Part shown: positions 7,665 through 16,595 of the stretch, one piece after another
Position numbering within the stretch: position 1 is the first letter of the stretch
How the letters are laid out: each line of letters opens with the position of its first letter
Translations under genes and position numbers: made by a program
Assembly (NCBI RefSeq): GCF_003610295.1
Contig: NZ_RAPV01000001.1
Location: forward strand, 4,030,001 to 4,094,000
DNA: 64,000 bases
From: Paraburkholderia sp. BL23I1N1
GTDB taxonomy: Bacteria > Pseudomonadota > Gammaproteobacteria > Burkholderiales > Burkholderiaceae
Reading direction: 5' to 3'
Notes under the pieces: model-generated
Database searches by the model: none
Told to the model about the DNA's origin: nothing
What the model saw: only the letters and a program-made list of their open reading frames with translations

Positions 7665-10015
7665 GCCGCTTCAACTCCGACGGACGCGCGCTTGCCCGCG
7701 AGATGCTGCAAGTCTTCGACAATCTGCTTCTGCGACATCATGCTCAGGTCGATGACTTCTCTTGCCTGCGCCACGTAATAGGCCAATTGCTCGTCACTGC
7801 GCGCGAGGGATTTGTCCAGCGCGGCTTCGATACGCTGCAGATGCGTGACCAGCGTGCTATTCGACTCGCCGAACAACTGCACAGCCGCGCCAAATGCTTC
7901 GCCAAGGCTCGCCACTTCGACGGCGCTGCCCGTGACCTGCGCGGCAATGGCGCCCAGCTTCCCGGTCTCGAGTTCGACCTTGTCGGTGAAACGCGTGCCG
8001 ACGCGATCCAGCAGATCCGCCGACGTGGCGACCAGCGCGTCGACGGCCGAGCGCTGTTCGGTGGAGGCATGGTTCACGGCATCGAGCAGGGTTTCAAGCG
8101 TTGCCAGCAGACGGCTGCGTTCGTCCAGCATCGCGGTATCGCGGACCATGCTGTCGGAGAGCTTCTGACGCAATTCGGCGACGACTTCCGCCGCCGCCTT
8201 GGGGGCCTCCGACGCGGCTTGCACGAGTTGGCCGATCTCGGCGATTGTGCTGCTCGCGTGCGCCTGTGTCTGGGCCGCGATGTCGCGCGCGGTTTGCGCC
8301 AGCGTGTCGCAGATCTCCTGCTGCTGGCTCGCGGTGCGTGTACCGGCCTGCTCCCATTCCTGGCTCAACGTCGTGGCCATGGAACCGAGCGTTTCGGTCC
8401 AGGCCGCCAGCCGCTGCTGATCCCGCGCGGCGAGTTCCGCCTGCAGGTTCGCTGCAGCCTTGGGGGCTTCGGCCGCCGCTTGGACGAGCCGGTCGATCTC
8501 GGCGATCGTGTTGCTCGCGTGCGCCTGCGTCTGGGCCGAGATGTCGCGCGCGGTTTGCGCCAGCGTGTCGCTGATTTCCTGCTGCCGGCTCGCGGTGCGC
8601 GTACCGGCCTGCTCCCATTCCTGGCTCAACGTCGTGGCCATCGAACCGAGCGTGTCAGTCCAGACCGCCAAACGTTGCTGATCTCGCGCGGCAAGTTCCG
8701 TCTGCAAGTCCGTATGCGACTGACCCACTGTGCGCAGCAGTGACGCCGAGTGTTGTTCGAAAGTCGCAACGGCCGCCGCCAGGGCTTGCTGATTGTGGCC
8801 AGCCAGCTTCTCGCCGACGTGTTCTTGCCGGGACAGCGCCTCGTTCCACGCTGCCGAAACGCTCTCAGCCGTTGCGTCGAGGCGCGCCGAAACGCCATCG
8901 AGCAGACCGGCCGAGCGTTGCTCGAAGGTCTCGGTGAATCGATCCAGCGACGCGCCCAGATGCTGGGTGAGCGCCTCGCTCGTTCGCTGCTGCCCCTCCA
9001 GTGCTCTGTTCCAGATGTCCGCGACGGTGGTGGTGGTTGCCTCGAAACCGGTCGAGAGCCCGTCCAACTGCCGCTGCACGGCTTGCGTGACGGTGTCGTG
9101 CAGCGAGGCCGTCTCGCGCGCGAGGCCCGCCATCGTGGCCTCCATGACCGGCCGCAGCGCCGCGTTGGCGGCGCGGGTGCTTTCGGCGACGCTCTCCTTC
9201 AACGACTGCTCCACGGAGGTTGCAAGGCGCGTATAAGCGGCCTCGGCCTTGCTGTGGAAGGCGTCCTGGCTGGCAATCTGCCGCTCGTTCGAGGCGAGGC
9301 TCTGTTGCTCGATGGCCGCCATCATCGCCTGCAGACGATCGACCAGGGTCGGCATCACCTCGGCCTGGCGCTGCAGGAGCTTGAAGCTTTCCTCGCGCTG
9401 ATGGGTCTGCGAGTAGATGCGCAACGTTGTCGCGATCTTTACGTCGAGCATTTGCGCGGCATGGATCCGCTCGCGCCGGCTCAACGCAGAAAGCAGGCCC
9501 AGCATCGCGGATGTGGCCACGCCCGCGATCGAGGTGCCGAATGCGAAGCCCAGACCCTTGACCGGTGCGGCGAGCGAATCGCGGATAGCCTGGAGGTCCG
9601 TCGCGCTTTCCAGCGCCATGCCCGTGCCCCGCAGGGTAGCCACCATGCCGAGAAGCGTGCCGAGCATGCCCAGCAACACGAGCAGGCCGACCAGATACGG
9701 CGTCAGCGCCGGGCCCGGCATAGCCACACGCTCACCCTCGACGCGCAGGCGTACCGCATTGCGCAAGCTGGGATGCAGCGGGTCGAGCCAGGCGCCCAGG
9801 CTGGGCGGCGGCGCGGACAGGCCCGCGACCGCTTGCGCCAGGGTGGAGGTGGCCTGGCCATAGCGCTGCAATTCGAGCGCGCCCGCCACGTAGCACATGG
9901 CGATCAACATCGTGACAGCCAATGCCAGCGTGTTCGAGCCGACGTAGCCGGCACCGATCCAGCACACTGCGGCCAGACCTGCGAGAAAAACAACGAGATT
10001 GAGATATCTGGACAT
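7661..10015 (-). CDS. DUF802 protein: MotA/TolQ-like channel subunit with a long coiled-coil tail
   Basis: The 784-residue protein has two N-terminal membrane helices (about 4-25 and 28-48). A second pair follows (about 104-128 and 153-178) with the TolQ/MotA-type signature GMLGTLLGMV and FAFGTSIAGVATSAMLGLLS. The remaining ~600 residues are a predicted helical, Gln/Ala/Glu-rich coiled coil. It contains two adjacent 87-residue near-identical repeats (about residues 432-606). The start is the ATG at 10015, 10 bases after the DUF3348 stop, preceded by a GGGAC-type site. The layout resembles ZorA of Zorya and other 5:2 rotary ion-channel motors. The homology is inferred from topology and motifs. 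Confidence 0.85.
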   Translation of the reverse strand: MSRYLNLVVFLAGLAAVCWIGAGYVGSNTLALAVTMLIAMCYVAGALELQRYGQATSTLAQAVAGLSAPPPSLGAWLDPLHPSLRNAVRLRVEGERVAMPGPALTPYLVGLLVLLGMLGTLLGMVATLRGTGMALESATDLQAIRDSLAAPVKGLGFAFGTSIAGVATSAMLGLLSALSRRERIHAAQMLDVKIATTLRIYSQTHQREESFKLLQRQAEVMPTLVDRLQAMMAAIEQQSLASNERQIASQDAFHSKAEAAYTRLATSVEQSLKESVAESTRAANAALRPVMEATMAGLARETASLHDTVTQAVQRQLDGLSTGFEATTTTVADIWNRALEGQQRTSEALTQHLGASLDRFTETFEQRSAGLLDGVSARLDATAESVSAAWNEALSRQEHVGEKLAGHNQQALAAAVATFEQHSASLLRTVGQSHTDLQTELAARDQQRLAVWTDTLGSMATTLSQEWEQAGTRTASRQQEISDTLAQTARDISAQTQAHASNTIAEIDRLVQAAAEAPKAAANLQAELAARDQQRLAAWTETLGSMATTLSQEWEQAGTRTASQQQEICDTLAQTARDIAAQTQAHASSTIAEIGQLVQAASEAPKAAAEVVAELRQKLSDSMVRDTAMLDERSRLLATLETLLDAVNHASTEQRSAVDALVATSADLLDRVGTRFTDKVELETGKLGAIAAQVTGSAVEVASLGEAFGAAVQLFGESNSTLVTHLQRIEAALDKSLARSDEQLAYYVAQAREVIDLSMMSQKQIVEDLQHLAGKRASVGVEAA
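8199..8720 (-). repeat. Two in-frame 261 bp tandem repeats inside the DUF802 gene
   Basis: Bases 8199-8459 and 8460-8720 are closely similar copies, about nine in ten bases by eye. Each encodes an 87-residue unit containing TLGSMATTLSQEWEQAGTR and ARDQQRLA. Because 261 is a multiple of three, copy-number changes would keep the frame and only lengthen or shorten the cytoplasmic tail. Confidence 0.88.
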
Positions 10016-10025
10016 AGTGTCCCAG

Positions 10026-10787
10026 TTAGCAGGTGCGAAGGGCCGCGAGCAACCCTTCGACCGGTTGTAAACGAACATCCAGTTCGGCAAGCAATACGCT
10101 CTGCATATCCTTGCGGAACTGGTCCAGCCAGGCGCCGGGCGTGGCGGGTGCTGCTGTTACGGCCTCTGGCGAGGCTGTGGCGTCGGCGTCGGCCAGCGTC
10201 TGTTGCTCTGCCTGGCGCAACCGCTCGAAGTGCCCTGCGAGCAATCCAGGCACGGCGGCCAGCAGGCTCCGCTCGCGCTCGCTGAGCGCTCGCTCCATCA
10301 CGGCGTCCACCACCGCGAGGCGGGCCATGGCGGGCGTTCTGGCGGCCAGCATGGCCCGCAGACGGCCACGCAGCGTGCCGATGCCCGTCTCCATCGTCTG
10401 CTGAATGGAGAGGTAGCGCTGACGAAACACTGCGTAATCGACCGGCGCATCCGTGGGGGCGCCTTGAGCGAGCGTATGCGCCGCAGGCCCGCGACGCCTC
10501 GCGGCCGTCAACACGCTATCGCCCGCGATGGCATTGGCCAACGACGTCCGCACGCGGGCGCACTCGCGCTCTTCAGCGTCGCTGAAGGCGCGCGCGCCGG
10601 CGGCGACGGCCGGCGGATTGTTGTTGAGCGCCGAGGACAAAGCAATCGCGTCGGTCCAGCCGAGCCATTGGCTTAACCGGTCCGAGAGCGATTGGCTGGA
10701 TTCGGGAACATCGACGTCCGTCAGGCGAGCAAGTATGCGAATGAGCGCCGGGCCACTGAAAGCTGTGCGCTGTGGGACTTGCACCAT
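10026..10787 (-). CDS. DUF3348 family protein, first gene of the MotAB/ZorAB-like operon
   Basis: The 253-residue cytosolic protein starts MVQVPQRTAF and is Ala/Arg/Leu-rich and largely helical, with no membrane segment. It matches the family annotated DUF3348, which in Burkholderiales regularly precedes DUF802. It opens a four-gene minus-strand operon: this gene, then DUF802 (10-base gap), the OmpA-domain protein (4-base overlap) and DUF2894 (8-base overlap). The biochemical role is unknown. A cytosolic regulator or effector of the membrane complex is the natural inference. Confidence 0.82.
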   Translation of the reverse strand: MVQVPQRTAFSGPALIRILARLTDVDVPESSQSLSDRLSQWLGWTDAIALSSALNNNPPAVAAGARAFSDAEERECARVRTSLANAIAGDSVLTAARRRGPAAHTLAQGAPTDAPVDYAVFRQRYLSIQQTMETGIGTLRGRLRAMLAARTPAMARLAVVDAVMERALSERERSLLAAVPGLLAGHFERLRQAEQQTLADADATASPEAVTAAPATPGAWLDQFRKDMQSVLLAELDVRLQPVEGLLAALRTC

Positions 10788-11125
10788 TCCACCAGAGTCA
10801 AAAAAGTCAGCAGTTTACACGCCAGCGGGGTGGGGGATGCAGCCCCTTAAAGAGTGGGGCCGCCGAACGCGCCATTTCAGCGTGGCCGACAGGCCGCTCG
10901 CGATGCCTGGATTGTGTCGCCGGGCCGGGTTTTTCCACGCCATGTGGGCAGTATTGATGGCATTTTCCAGGTCCGGCCATTTCATCGGGCTGTCATAGCT
11001 TCACGACTAGGATGCCGTGTCACTTCTGTCGCGCCCTAGTACGGTCCGGCACATGCGGCCCACCTGACACGGTGCGCCCGCCGTCCGCGTTGGCGACCTT
11101 CCACCCTCGTGCAACAACACCCGAC
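10788..11125. other. Divergent intergenic region between the motor-like operon and the phosphatase gene
   Basis: No gene is supported in these 338 bases. The stretch must hold the promoters of both divergent units. The sequence CTGTCAT at 10990-10996, before the phosphatase gene, matches one half of a Pho box, but the second half is not convincing. No terminator-like hairpin with a T-run was seen. Confidence 0.5.
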
Positions 11126-12817
11126 ATGACAAACAAGAAAATCACCAAGGAATTGCCGACCGATCAGGGCGCTACCATCGTTTCGCGCCGTGGGTTTCTG
11201 AAGTTTGCGGGCGCATCGAGTCTCGCGACGGCCGCGGGCACGCTCGCGTCAGCGGCGCGAGCCCAGAACAGCGCGCCCGACGGCACGCCGGAGCAGGTCC
11301 ATTTGACCTGGGGCAACGATCCGACGAGCGAGGTCACCGTATCGTGGGCGTCGCCGGCGCCGGCGGTCAACCCGCAGGTGCGTTTAAGCGGCGCGGGCGA
11401 GCCGAGAGTCACGGTGTACGGTGTCCAAAGCACCTATACGGATGGCATCAACGGCGAGGTCGTGTTCACCTATCACGCGCGTCTACGTGGCCTGAAGGCC
11501 GATACGCGCTACGAGTACGAGGTTACCGCCGACAACGACAGCAACGCGGCTCAGCCCTTTACCGCGAGCTTCAGCACGGCGCCCCGGGGTCGTGCGCCAT
11601 TTCGCTGGACGAGTTACGGCGATCTCGCGACGCCCAATACCGGCTGGGTGCTGTCGTCGCCGCAGAGCCGCTTTGCGGTTCAGGCTGTCGAGCGATTTCA
11701 GCCGCTGTTTCACCTGCTCAACGGCGATCTCTGCTACGCCAACCTGAACCCGATGCACCAGCCGGACGTGTGGCGCGATTTCGGCAACAACTGCCAGACC
11801 TCGGCGTCGAACCGGCCGTGGATGCCGTGTCCGGGCAATCACGAGCTCGAATTCCACAACGGCGAACAAGGCCTCGCTTCGTATCTTTCGCGCTATACGT
11901 TGCCGGAGAATCGCACGCGCTTTCAGGGGCGCTGGTACAGCTTCCGCGTGAGCTCGGTGCTCTTCATTTCGCTCGATGCGGATGACGTGGTCTATCAGGA
12001 CGCGGCTGCGTTCGTGGCCGGCCCGAGCCCCCTGGTGCCGGTGGCGAGCACCGGCAATCCGCCGATTCAACCGGGCACGTCGCTCTATGTGCGCGGATAT
12101 AGCGAGGGCGAGCAGACCCGCTGGCTCGAGAAAACATTGCGCCGGGCGGCGGAAGACGACGAAGTCGACTGGATCATCGTGCAGATGCATCAGGACGCGC
12201 TGAGTTCATCGAAAACCGGCAACGGTTCCGACAAAGGCATCCGCGAAGCCTGGCTGCCGCTGTTCGACCGCCACGGCGTGGACCTGGTGCTGTGCGGGCA
12301 TGACCATGATTACGAGCGCAGCTATCCTGTGCGCGGCTGCAACCACAACAAGGGCACCGATATCGCCACGGGGCGCGTGGTCGATACATTGCAGCCGCGG
12401 CCGGTGATGTCGGCGGTATCGTCGGGGGCGTCGACCTTCGATACGAGTCACGGCACGATTCACCTGATTCTCGGCGGCGGCGGGACGAGTGCACCGCTCG
12501 ATGTGTACGGGGTGGATGCCGGTACCGGCTTGCCACAGGCGCGCATTTTCACGCGGCCTAATCGTCCGGTCGCCGGCACAACGCCGGGTACCTTTATGCG
12601 TACCAGCGCGGATGCCGTCGAAGATGCCGTCTGGTCGGCGCAACGGGATACCGGCACGGGCTACGGTATCGCGGTGTTCGATCACGATCCGGGACACTCG
12701 GGTGGCGAGACCACGATTACGATGAACTACTATCACGCGCCGGGTGCGGACCAGACACCCACGCAAGACTACGAGTTGTTCGAAACGATTGAGTTGAAGA
12801 AGAAACGGCGGGGGTGA
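11126..12817 (+). CDS. Tat-exported purple acid phosphatase-type metallophosphoesterase
   Basis: The 563-residue protein has a twin-arginine signal (RRGFLKFAG, then cleavage near ARAQNS). A fibronectin-like N-terminal domain follows (VHLTWGNDPTSEVTVSW), then the two-metal phosphatase core. Core motifs in order are YGDLA, NGDLCYAN, PGNHELE, QMHQD and GHDHDYERSYP, matching the purple acid phosphatase ligand set. The start is the ATG at 11126, which places the RR motif at a normal distance. The likely role is release of phosphate from organic esters in the periplasm. It stands alone on its strand and may be induced by phosphate limitation, which is not shown here. Confidence 0.9.
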   Translation: MTNKKITKELPTDQGATIVSRRGFLKFAGASSLATAAGTLASAARAQNSAPDGTPEQVHLTWGNDPTSEVTVSWASPAPAVNPQVRLSGAGEPRVTVYGVQSTYTDGINGEVVFTYHARLRGLKADTRYEYEVTADNDSNAAQPFTASFSTAPRGRAPFRWTSYGDLATPNTGWVLSSPQSRFAVQAVERFQPLFHLLNGDLCYANLNPMHQPDVWRDFGNNCQTSASNRPWMPCPGNHELEFHNGEQGLASYLSRYTLPENRTRFQGRWYSFRVSSVLFISLDADDVVYQDAAAFVAGPSPLVPVASTGNPPIQPGTSLYVRGYSEGEQTRWLEKTLRRAAEDDEVDWIIVQMHQDALSSSKTGNGSDKGIREAWLPLFDRHGVDLVLCGHDHDYERSYPVRGCNHNKGTDIATGRVVDTLQPRPVMSAVSSGASTFDTSHGTIHLILGGGGTSAPLDVYGVDAGTGLPQARIFTRPNRPVAGTTPGTFMRTSADAVEDAVWSAQRDTGTGYGIAVFDHDPGHSGGETTITMNYYHAPGADQTPTQDYELFETIELKKKRRG

Positions 12818-12825
12818 GTTCGACG

Positions 12826-13431
12826 CTATTTCACTTGTCGTGACTTGAAGCCCGGCAGCGTCCGGGCGTCGGGGCTCCACGCAAGATGGACACCCTGGTC
12901 GACGGCGGCCTTGAACTGCGATTCGCTCGTCCACATCGGAATGCGTGTGCGATAAAAATCCGCCCACTGAAATTCGGCGAAGGGTTCCGGCGTCTTTATG
13001 TAGCCCCCTGCGTCGCGCACGAACGCGGCGAGGCTGCGGAACGGGTCGTCGGTGAGGGCGGAGACCTCATCGGGAATCGCGGAAATGGCTCGCAGGATGC
13101 CGCGTTCATCGACGGGATGCACCCAGCGTTTTTCAATCACGGTGTCCCAGAACTTCGCGTCTGACAGCCGCGACAGGTCGTCCACGACCATGGCGAATGC
13201 CTTCTTGATGCCGCCATCCCACAGCGCACGCGCGAGGTGGTGGTGGTCGATGACGTAGTGCCTGTCACGCTTGCCAATGACGGTTGGAATCGGCGCGCTT
13301 TTCAGAAAGTCTTTCAAAGACTTTGCATTCATGGCCAAAAGGTGTTTTCGTTTTGCGTCGACTTCCAGCATGCCCACCGTTGCCTGCAGCGGGCGCAGTT
13401 GTTCAATGTCGATACTCGTTATCGTTGCCAT
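12826..13431 (-). CDS. ParB-like (ParBc_2) family protein
   Basis: The 201-residue protein carries a ParB/sulfiredoxin-like fold signature: IDIEQLRPLQATVG near the N-terminus, then VIDHHHLARAL, the hallmark of the ParBc_2 group. No helix-turn-helix centromere-binding domain is present, so it is not a chromosome-partition ParB. The start is the ATG at 13431, preceded by GGAGGGTCACCCT. Longer in-frame starts up to 13563 lack a site. It is convergent with the phosphatase gene, with only 8 bases between. The substrate is unknown; members of the fold use nucleotides. Confidence 0.8.
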   Translation of the reverse strand: MATITSIDIEQLRPLQATVGMLEVDAKRKHLLAMNAKSLKDFLKSAPIPTVIGKRDRHYVIDHHHLARALWDGGIKKAFAMVVDDLSRLSDAKFWDTVIEKRWVHPVDERGILRAISAIPDEVSALTDDPFRSLAAFVRDAGGYIKTPEPFAEFQWADFYRTRIPMWTSESQFKAAVDQGVHLAWSPDARTLPGFKSRQVK

Positions 13432-13689
13432 AGGGTGACCCTCCATATCCGGGGCCATTCTACCGCTGCCCTTGCGCTGGAACGTTGCACACGCACCCAT
13501 GGAGATGTGATGGACGCCTCCATCGGCAATAGATATGTGGCGTAGCGCACAGCTTGAGGACATCGGTCAGTCGATCATCCCACTTCGCTACGGCCCAGGC
13601 TGGACTCCCTTATTCAGAAGCGGTAGGCTATGAGTGCTGGTGACTCTGTTTGGCTATGCTGGTCTTAATCGACAACGTGGAGCCTGCAC

Positions 13690-14001
13690 ATGGACGTGAG
13701 CACAGAAACGCTGGTGGAACTGCTGAGGGAAGTGGAAGCAGACGACCCGATCGACTACGCGGACCTTCCATTCGGAGAACAGGAACTCAGGCGGCTCGTC
13801 ATGAGTTCACTTGTCGAGCGTCATCACCTGGTCGAAGCAGGCAACATGTCGGTCTCCGACATCCACGCGCTGTATTTGCTGAGCACCGCCAAGCTTGTTC
13901 TCGAGAACACGGTGCTTCACGCAAGGCTGCTTCTGCTCCAGGGGCAGCAGGTCGACGTACAGTCACTGTTGGCTCCGTTTACCCTCAAAGGCAAACCTTA
14001 A
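13690..14001 (+). CDS. Hypothetical protein, 103 residues
   Basis: This small soluble protein starts MDVSTETLVELLREVEADD, with an acidic N-terminal half and a leucine-rich helical C-terminal half. The ATG has a GGAG site ten bases upstream. I do not recognise a functional family. Its last codons and stop lie in the first copy of a 20-base tandem repeat. The second copy contains the stop of the convergent GlcG-like gene, so both reading frames end inside one duplication. Confidence 0.72.
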   Translation: MDVSTETLVELLREVEADDPIDYADLPFGEQELRRLVMSSLVERHHLVEAGNMSVSDIHALYLLSTAKLVLENTVLHARLLLLQGQQVDVQSLLAPFTLKGKP

Positions 14002-14020
14002 CCCTCAAAGGAAAACCTTA
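13981..14020. repeat. 20 bp tandem duplication holding the stops of two convergent genes
   Basis: ACCCTCAAAGGCAAACCTTA (13981-14000) is followed directly by ACCCTCAAAGGAAAACCTTA (14001-14020), with one mismatch. The plus-strand gene stops at 13999-14001 and the minus-strand gene stops at 14018-14020. Confidence 0.9.
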
Positions 14021-14479
14021 AAGGCCGGGCGTCGGTGCTGTCATCGGCAGTGCATCGGCGCCGGCCTGGGCGACCTGTGCGTCCTGGTCGGAACGCATAC
14101 CCGACACACCGATCGCGCCGACCACGGCGCCGTCGCGAATCAGTGGAATTCCCCCATCGAGTGGCACCAGGTTAGTCATGCCGAGCAGGCGCAGATGGAG
14201 TCCGCCTTGCGCGAGTGCGTCTTCGAAAACGCGCGTGGGACGCCGGAAGAGCACGGCTGTTTCGGCCTTCTGTCTTGCGACGTCGTGACTACCGAGTTGC
14301 GCGCCATCGAGCCGCAGTTGAAACACCAGGTGTCCGCCGCTGTCCACGATCGCAATGACCATCGGCCAGCCATGACGCATCGCCTCCTCTTCGGCAGCGC
14401 ATGCGACCTGGCGCGCATCGGCCAGGTTGAACCGGTCGCTGTATTTCACCGGCATGCCGTTCTCGTTTCGTTGGGTCAT
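14018..14479 (-). CDS. GlcG/HbpS-type haem-degrading-fold protein
   Basis: The 153-residue product belongs to the GlcG/HbpS family. Family features are NLADARQVACAAEEEA, MVIAIVDSGGHLV, RRPTRVFEDAL, PLDGGIPLIRDGAVVGAIGVSG and a final alanine-rich helix. Members bind haem, cobalamin or small organics, and many sit in catabolic operons with no known role. The start is the ATG at 14479 with a GGAGGCGACGA site; the longer frame to 14515 has no such site. It is divergent from a LysR gene that is the likely regulator. Confidence 0.85.
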   Translation of the reverse strand: MTQRNENGMPVKYSDRFNLADARQVACAAEEEAMRHGWPMVIAIVDSGGHLVFQLRLDGAQLGSHDVARQKAETAVLFRRPTRVFEDALAQGGLHLRLLGMTNLVPLDGGIPLIRDGAVVGAIGVSGMRSDQDAQVAQAGADALPMTAPTPGL

Positions 14480-14599
14480 TCGTCGCCTCCTTTGGAACCC
14501 GTTGGATATCAACATGGCTAGAATGTAAGGCGGCGATCGGCTTGCGCATAGCCGCGCGAACCGTCAGAGATTCTTCCAGAAAACGAGAGAATGACGTGC

Positions 14600-15493
14600 A
14601 TGAACAAAGACGAATATGAAGTGCTGCTCGCTATTCTCGACGAAGGAAGCTTGACAGCCGCGGCGCGGTCGCTGGGGCGAACGTTGCAGTCGGTGAGCCG
14701 CGCCATTGCCGCGCTCGAGCGTGAGTTGAACGCGACTTTGTTCCATCGAACGACACGCCGTGTTGAGCCCACTGCGGCGTGCCTGAAATTTGCCGCGCGA
14801 ATTCGGCCCGCGCTGGGAGAAATCGACGCTGCGCGCGATGAACTCGTCGACCACGTCACGCAGTTGCGCGGCAGTATTCGCGTCGGCGCACCAACGGCAT
14901 TCGGCGCTGACTTTGTCTCGCCGATTCTTGCGAAGTTTTTGGCAATTCACGAGTCTGTCCGGGCCGAACTCGTGCTCGCCGACCAGCATCTCGACCTTGC
15001 GAAAGCGAACATCGATCTCGCGGTCCGCCTCGGACGTCTTCCGGATTCGAACTTACGCGCGAAACAGGTGGGCATGTTGCGACGGGTGGTGTTCGGCGCG
15101 CCGGGCTATTTCGCCGCTCGCGGTTACCCGGCTCATCCGTCCGATCTTGCCGCACACGACTGCATTCTGCGCCAGCACGCCGAGCGCGAGACCTGGACAT
15201 TCAATCGGGCAGGGGGCGTTGTCGGTGTCACGGGGCGGTTCCGGTCCACCAACGCGCTAGCGTGCAATGCGGCAGCCGCGGCCGGCGCGGGCATCGGCCG
15301 GGCACCGATCTTTCAGGTGCAGAAACTGCTCGACGCGGGGCAGGTGGTGACGGTCCTGGACTCGTTCGAGCCCGAACCCGTCCCTGTGCATCTGGTGTGG
15401 ACGGCGGGGCGTCCGGTTCCCCGTCGCATTCGCACGCTGATCGACTTTCTGGCCGTTCGTCTTGTTGCTGGAAAAGGCGAAGACGTTATCTGA
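14600..15493 (+). CDS. LysR-family transcriptional regulator
   Basis: The 297-residue protein has the N-terminal winged helix-turn-helix (ILDEGSLTAAARSLGRTLQSVSRAIAALE) and an effector domain with two lobes, the normal LysR plan and length. Of two in-frame ATGs, 14600 lies ten bases after GAGAG, while 14591 lies one base after it, so 14600 is chosen. It is divergent from the GlcG-like gene. LysR proteins usually control the divergent neighbour, so that gene is the predicted target. The inducer is unknown. Confidence 0.87.
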   Translation: MNKDEYEVLLAILDEGSLTAAARSLGRTLQSVSRAIAALERELNATLFHRTTRRVEPTAACLKFAARIRPALGEIDAARDELVDHVTQLRGSIRVGAPTAFGADFVSPILAKFLAIHESVRAELVLADQHLDLAKANIDLAVRLGRLPDSNLRAKQVGMLRRVVFGAPGYFAARGYPAHPSDLAAHDCILRQHAERETWTFNRAGGVVGVTGRFRSTNALACNAAAAAGAGIGRAPIFQVQKLLDAGQVVTVLDSFEPEPVPVHLVWTAGRPVPRRIRTLIDFLAVRLVAGKGEDVI

Positions 15494-15566
15494 GGGCCCG
15501 GTGCGGGTGGATCGCGCCGTCGCCTGTTGCTTGTTTGCGAATGACCGGAACAGAGCCGTGCGCGCG

Positions 15567-16484
15567 TCACTTCTCAAGTTCCGCAAACAGCCAGTCCTGG
15601 AAGCTATGCAGCTTCGGCAATTCGGCGCGGGATTTCAGCAGGTTCAGCGTATAGCCGTGTACCGGCAGTCCTTCCAGGCCGAACGGCGCCACCAGTCGCC
15701 CCGTTTCCAGTTCGCGTTGCGCCAGAAGCAGGCTTTCGAGGCAGACGCCCAGGCCGTCGACCGCCGCACTGATCGCCATGAACGATCGATCGAAACGCGG
15801 ACCGCGTCCGATATCGAGCCGCGTCTTGCGATAGAGGCGCATCCAGTCTCGCCACCCCACCAGACACCCCTCGCTATGAATCAGCGCATGGTGCTGTAAA
15901 TCCGCGACGCTGCGTAGCGGATGCTCCCCCGTCATGAGCGCGGGCGAGCACAGCGGCACGATCGTCTCGGACGGCAACTCGAGCACCATCGTGCCGGCCG
16001 GTTGCAGCTTTCTCGGCCCGTAGCGGATGTCGATATCCACCGCCTCCGAGATCAGATTCACCGCCTCTGAAGAGGCATTCAAGCGCACGTCGATATCCGG
16101 ATGCGCCGCACTGAAACGTGCGATGCGCGGCATCAGCCATTGGGTCGCAAAACTGGGCGTGCAATGGATCGTGAGGATGTCGCTCTTGGCGGCGCGCCCG
16201 ATCTCGCGAGTGGCTGAGTCGATCCGCGCGAATGCCGCGGTGATTTCCTCAGCGTATTGCCGCCCAGAGTCCGTCAGGATCACCGTGCGGTGCAGCCGAT
16301 GGAACAGACGAATGCTCAATTGCTCTTCCAGCAGCTTGATCTGATGGCTGACGGCCGAGGGTGTGACAAACAGTTCGTCTGCTGCGAGCGCAAACGACGA
16401 GAGCCGCGCGGCGGCCTCGAATGCCTGTATCGACTTGAAGGTGACGCGATTGTGCATGGCAGCATCAAGGTGAATTGAATTCAT
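15567..16484 (-). CDS. LysR-family regulator divergent from the transketolase/TRAP block (GcvA-like)
   Basis: The 305-residue protein begins with a LysR helix-turn-helix (FKSIQAFEAAARLSSFALAADELFVTPSAVSHQIKLLEEQ is its extent, about residues 15-54) and has a periplasmic-binding-like effector domain. The sequence resembles the GcvA/AmpR branch. In-frame ATGs at 16496, 16484 and 16457 are all possible. The middle one gives the usual family length. It diverges from the split transketolase gene at 16596 across 111 bases, making it the likely regulator of that block. Confidence 0.86.
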   Translation of the reverse strand: MNSIHLDAAMHNRVTFKSIQAFEAAARLSSFALAADELFVTPSAVSHQIKLLEEQLSIRLFHRLHRTVILTDSGRQYAEEITAAFARIDSATREIGRAAKSDILTIHCTPSFATQWLMPRIARFSAAHPDIDVRLNASSEAVNLISEAVDIDIRYGPRKLQPAGTMVLELPSETIVPLCSPALMTGEHPLRSVADLQHHALIHSEGCLVGWRDWMRLYRKTRLDIGRGPRFDRSFMAISAAVDGLGVCLESLLLAQRELETGRLVAPFGLEGLPVHGYTLNLLKSRAELPKLHSFQDWLFAELEK

Positions 16485-16595
16485 CCATTGGCCCATCTTA
16501 ATTCGTTTGAGCGCGTGTGAGCGCGAGATTACGCTTGAGTCACTGGGATCGGCATCACAGCGGCCCCTGCGAAGCGATTCACAAGGAGACAAACA

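Noticed and set aside
8750..10285. Long plus-strand frame opposite DUF802
   Set aside because: It is the antisense shadow of a high-GC coding region; the minus-strand gene has clear domains, coupled neighbours and start sites.
6356..10787. Calling the four-gene operon a Zorya defence system
   Set aside because: Only the channel and OmpA-like subunits resemble ZorA/ZorB; no ZorC, ZorD or ZorE is present, so the label would go beyond the evidence.
10990..11013. Possible Pho box before the purple acid phosphatase
   Set aside because: Only the first half (CTGTCAT) matches; the second half and the distance to a -10 element do not fit.
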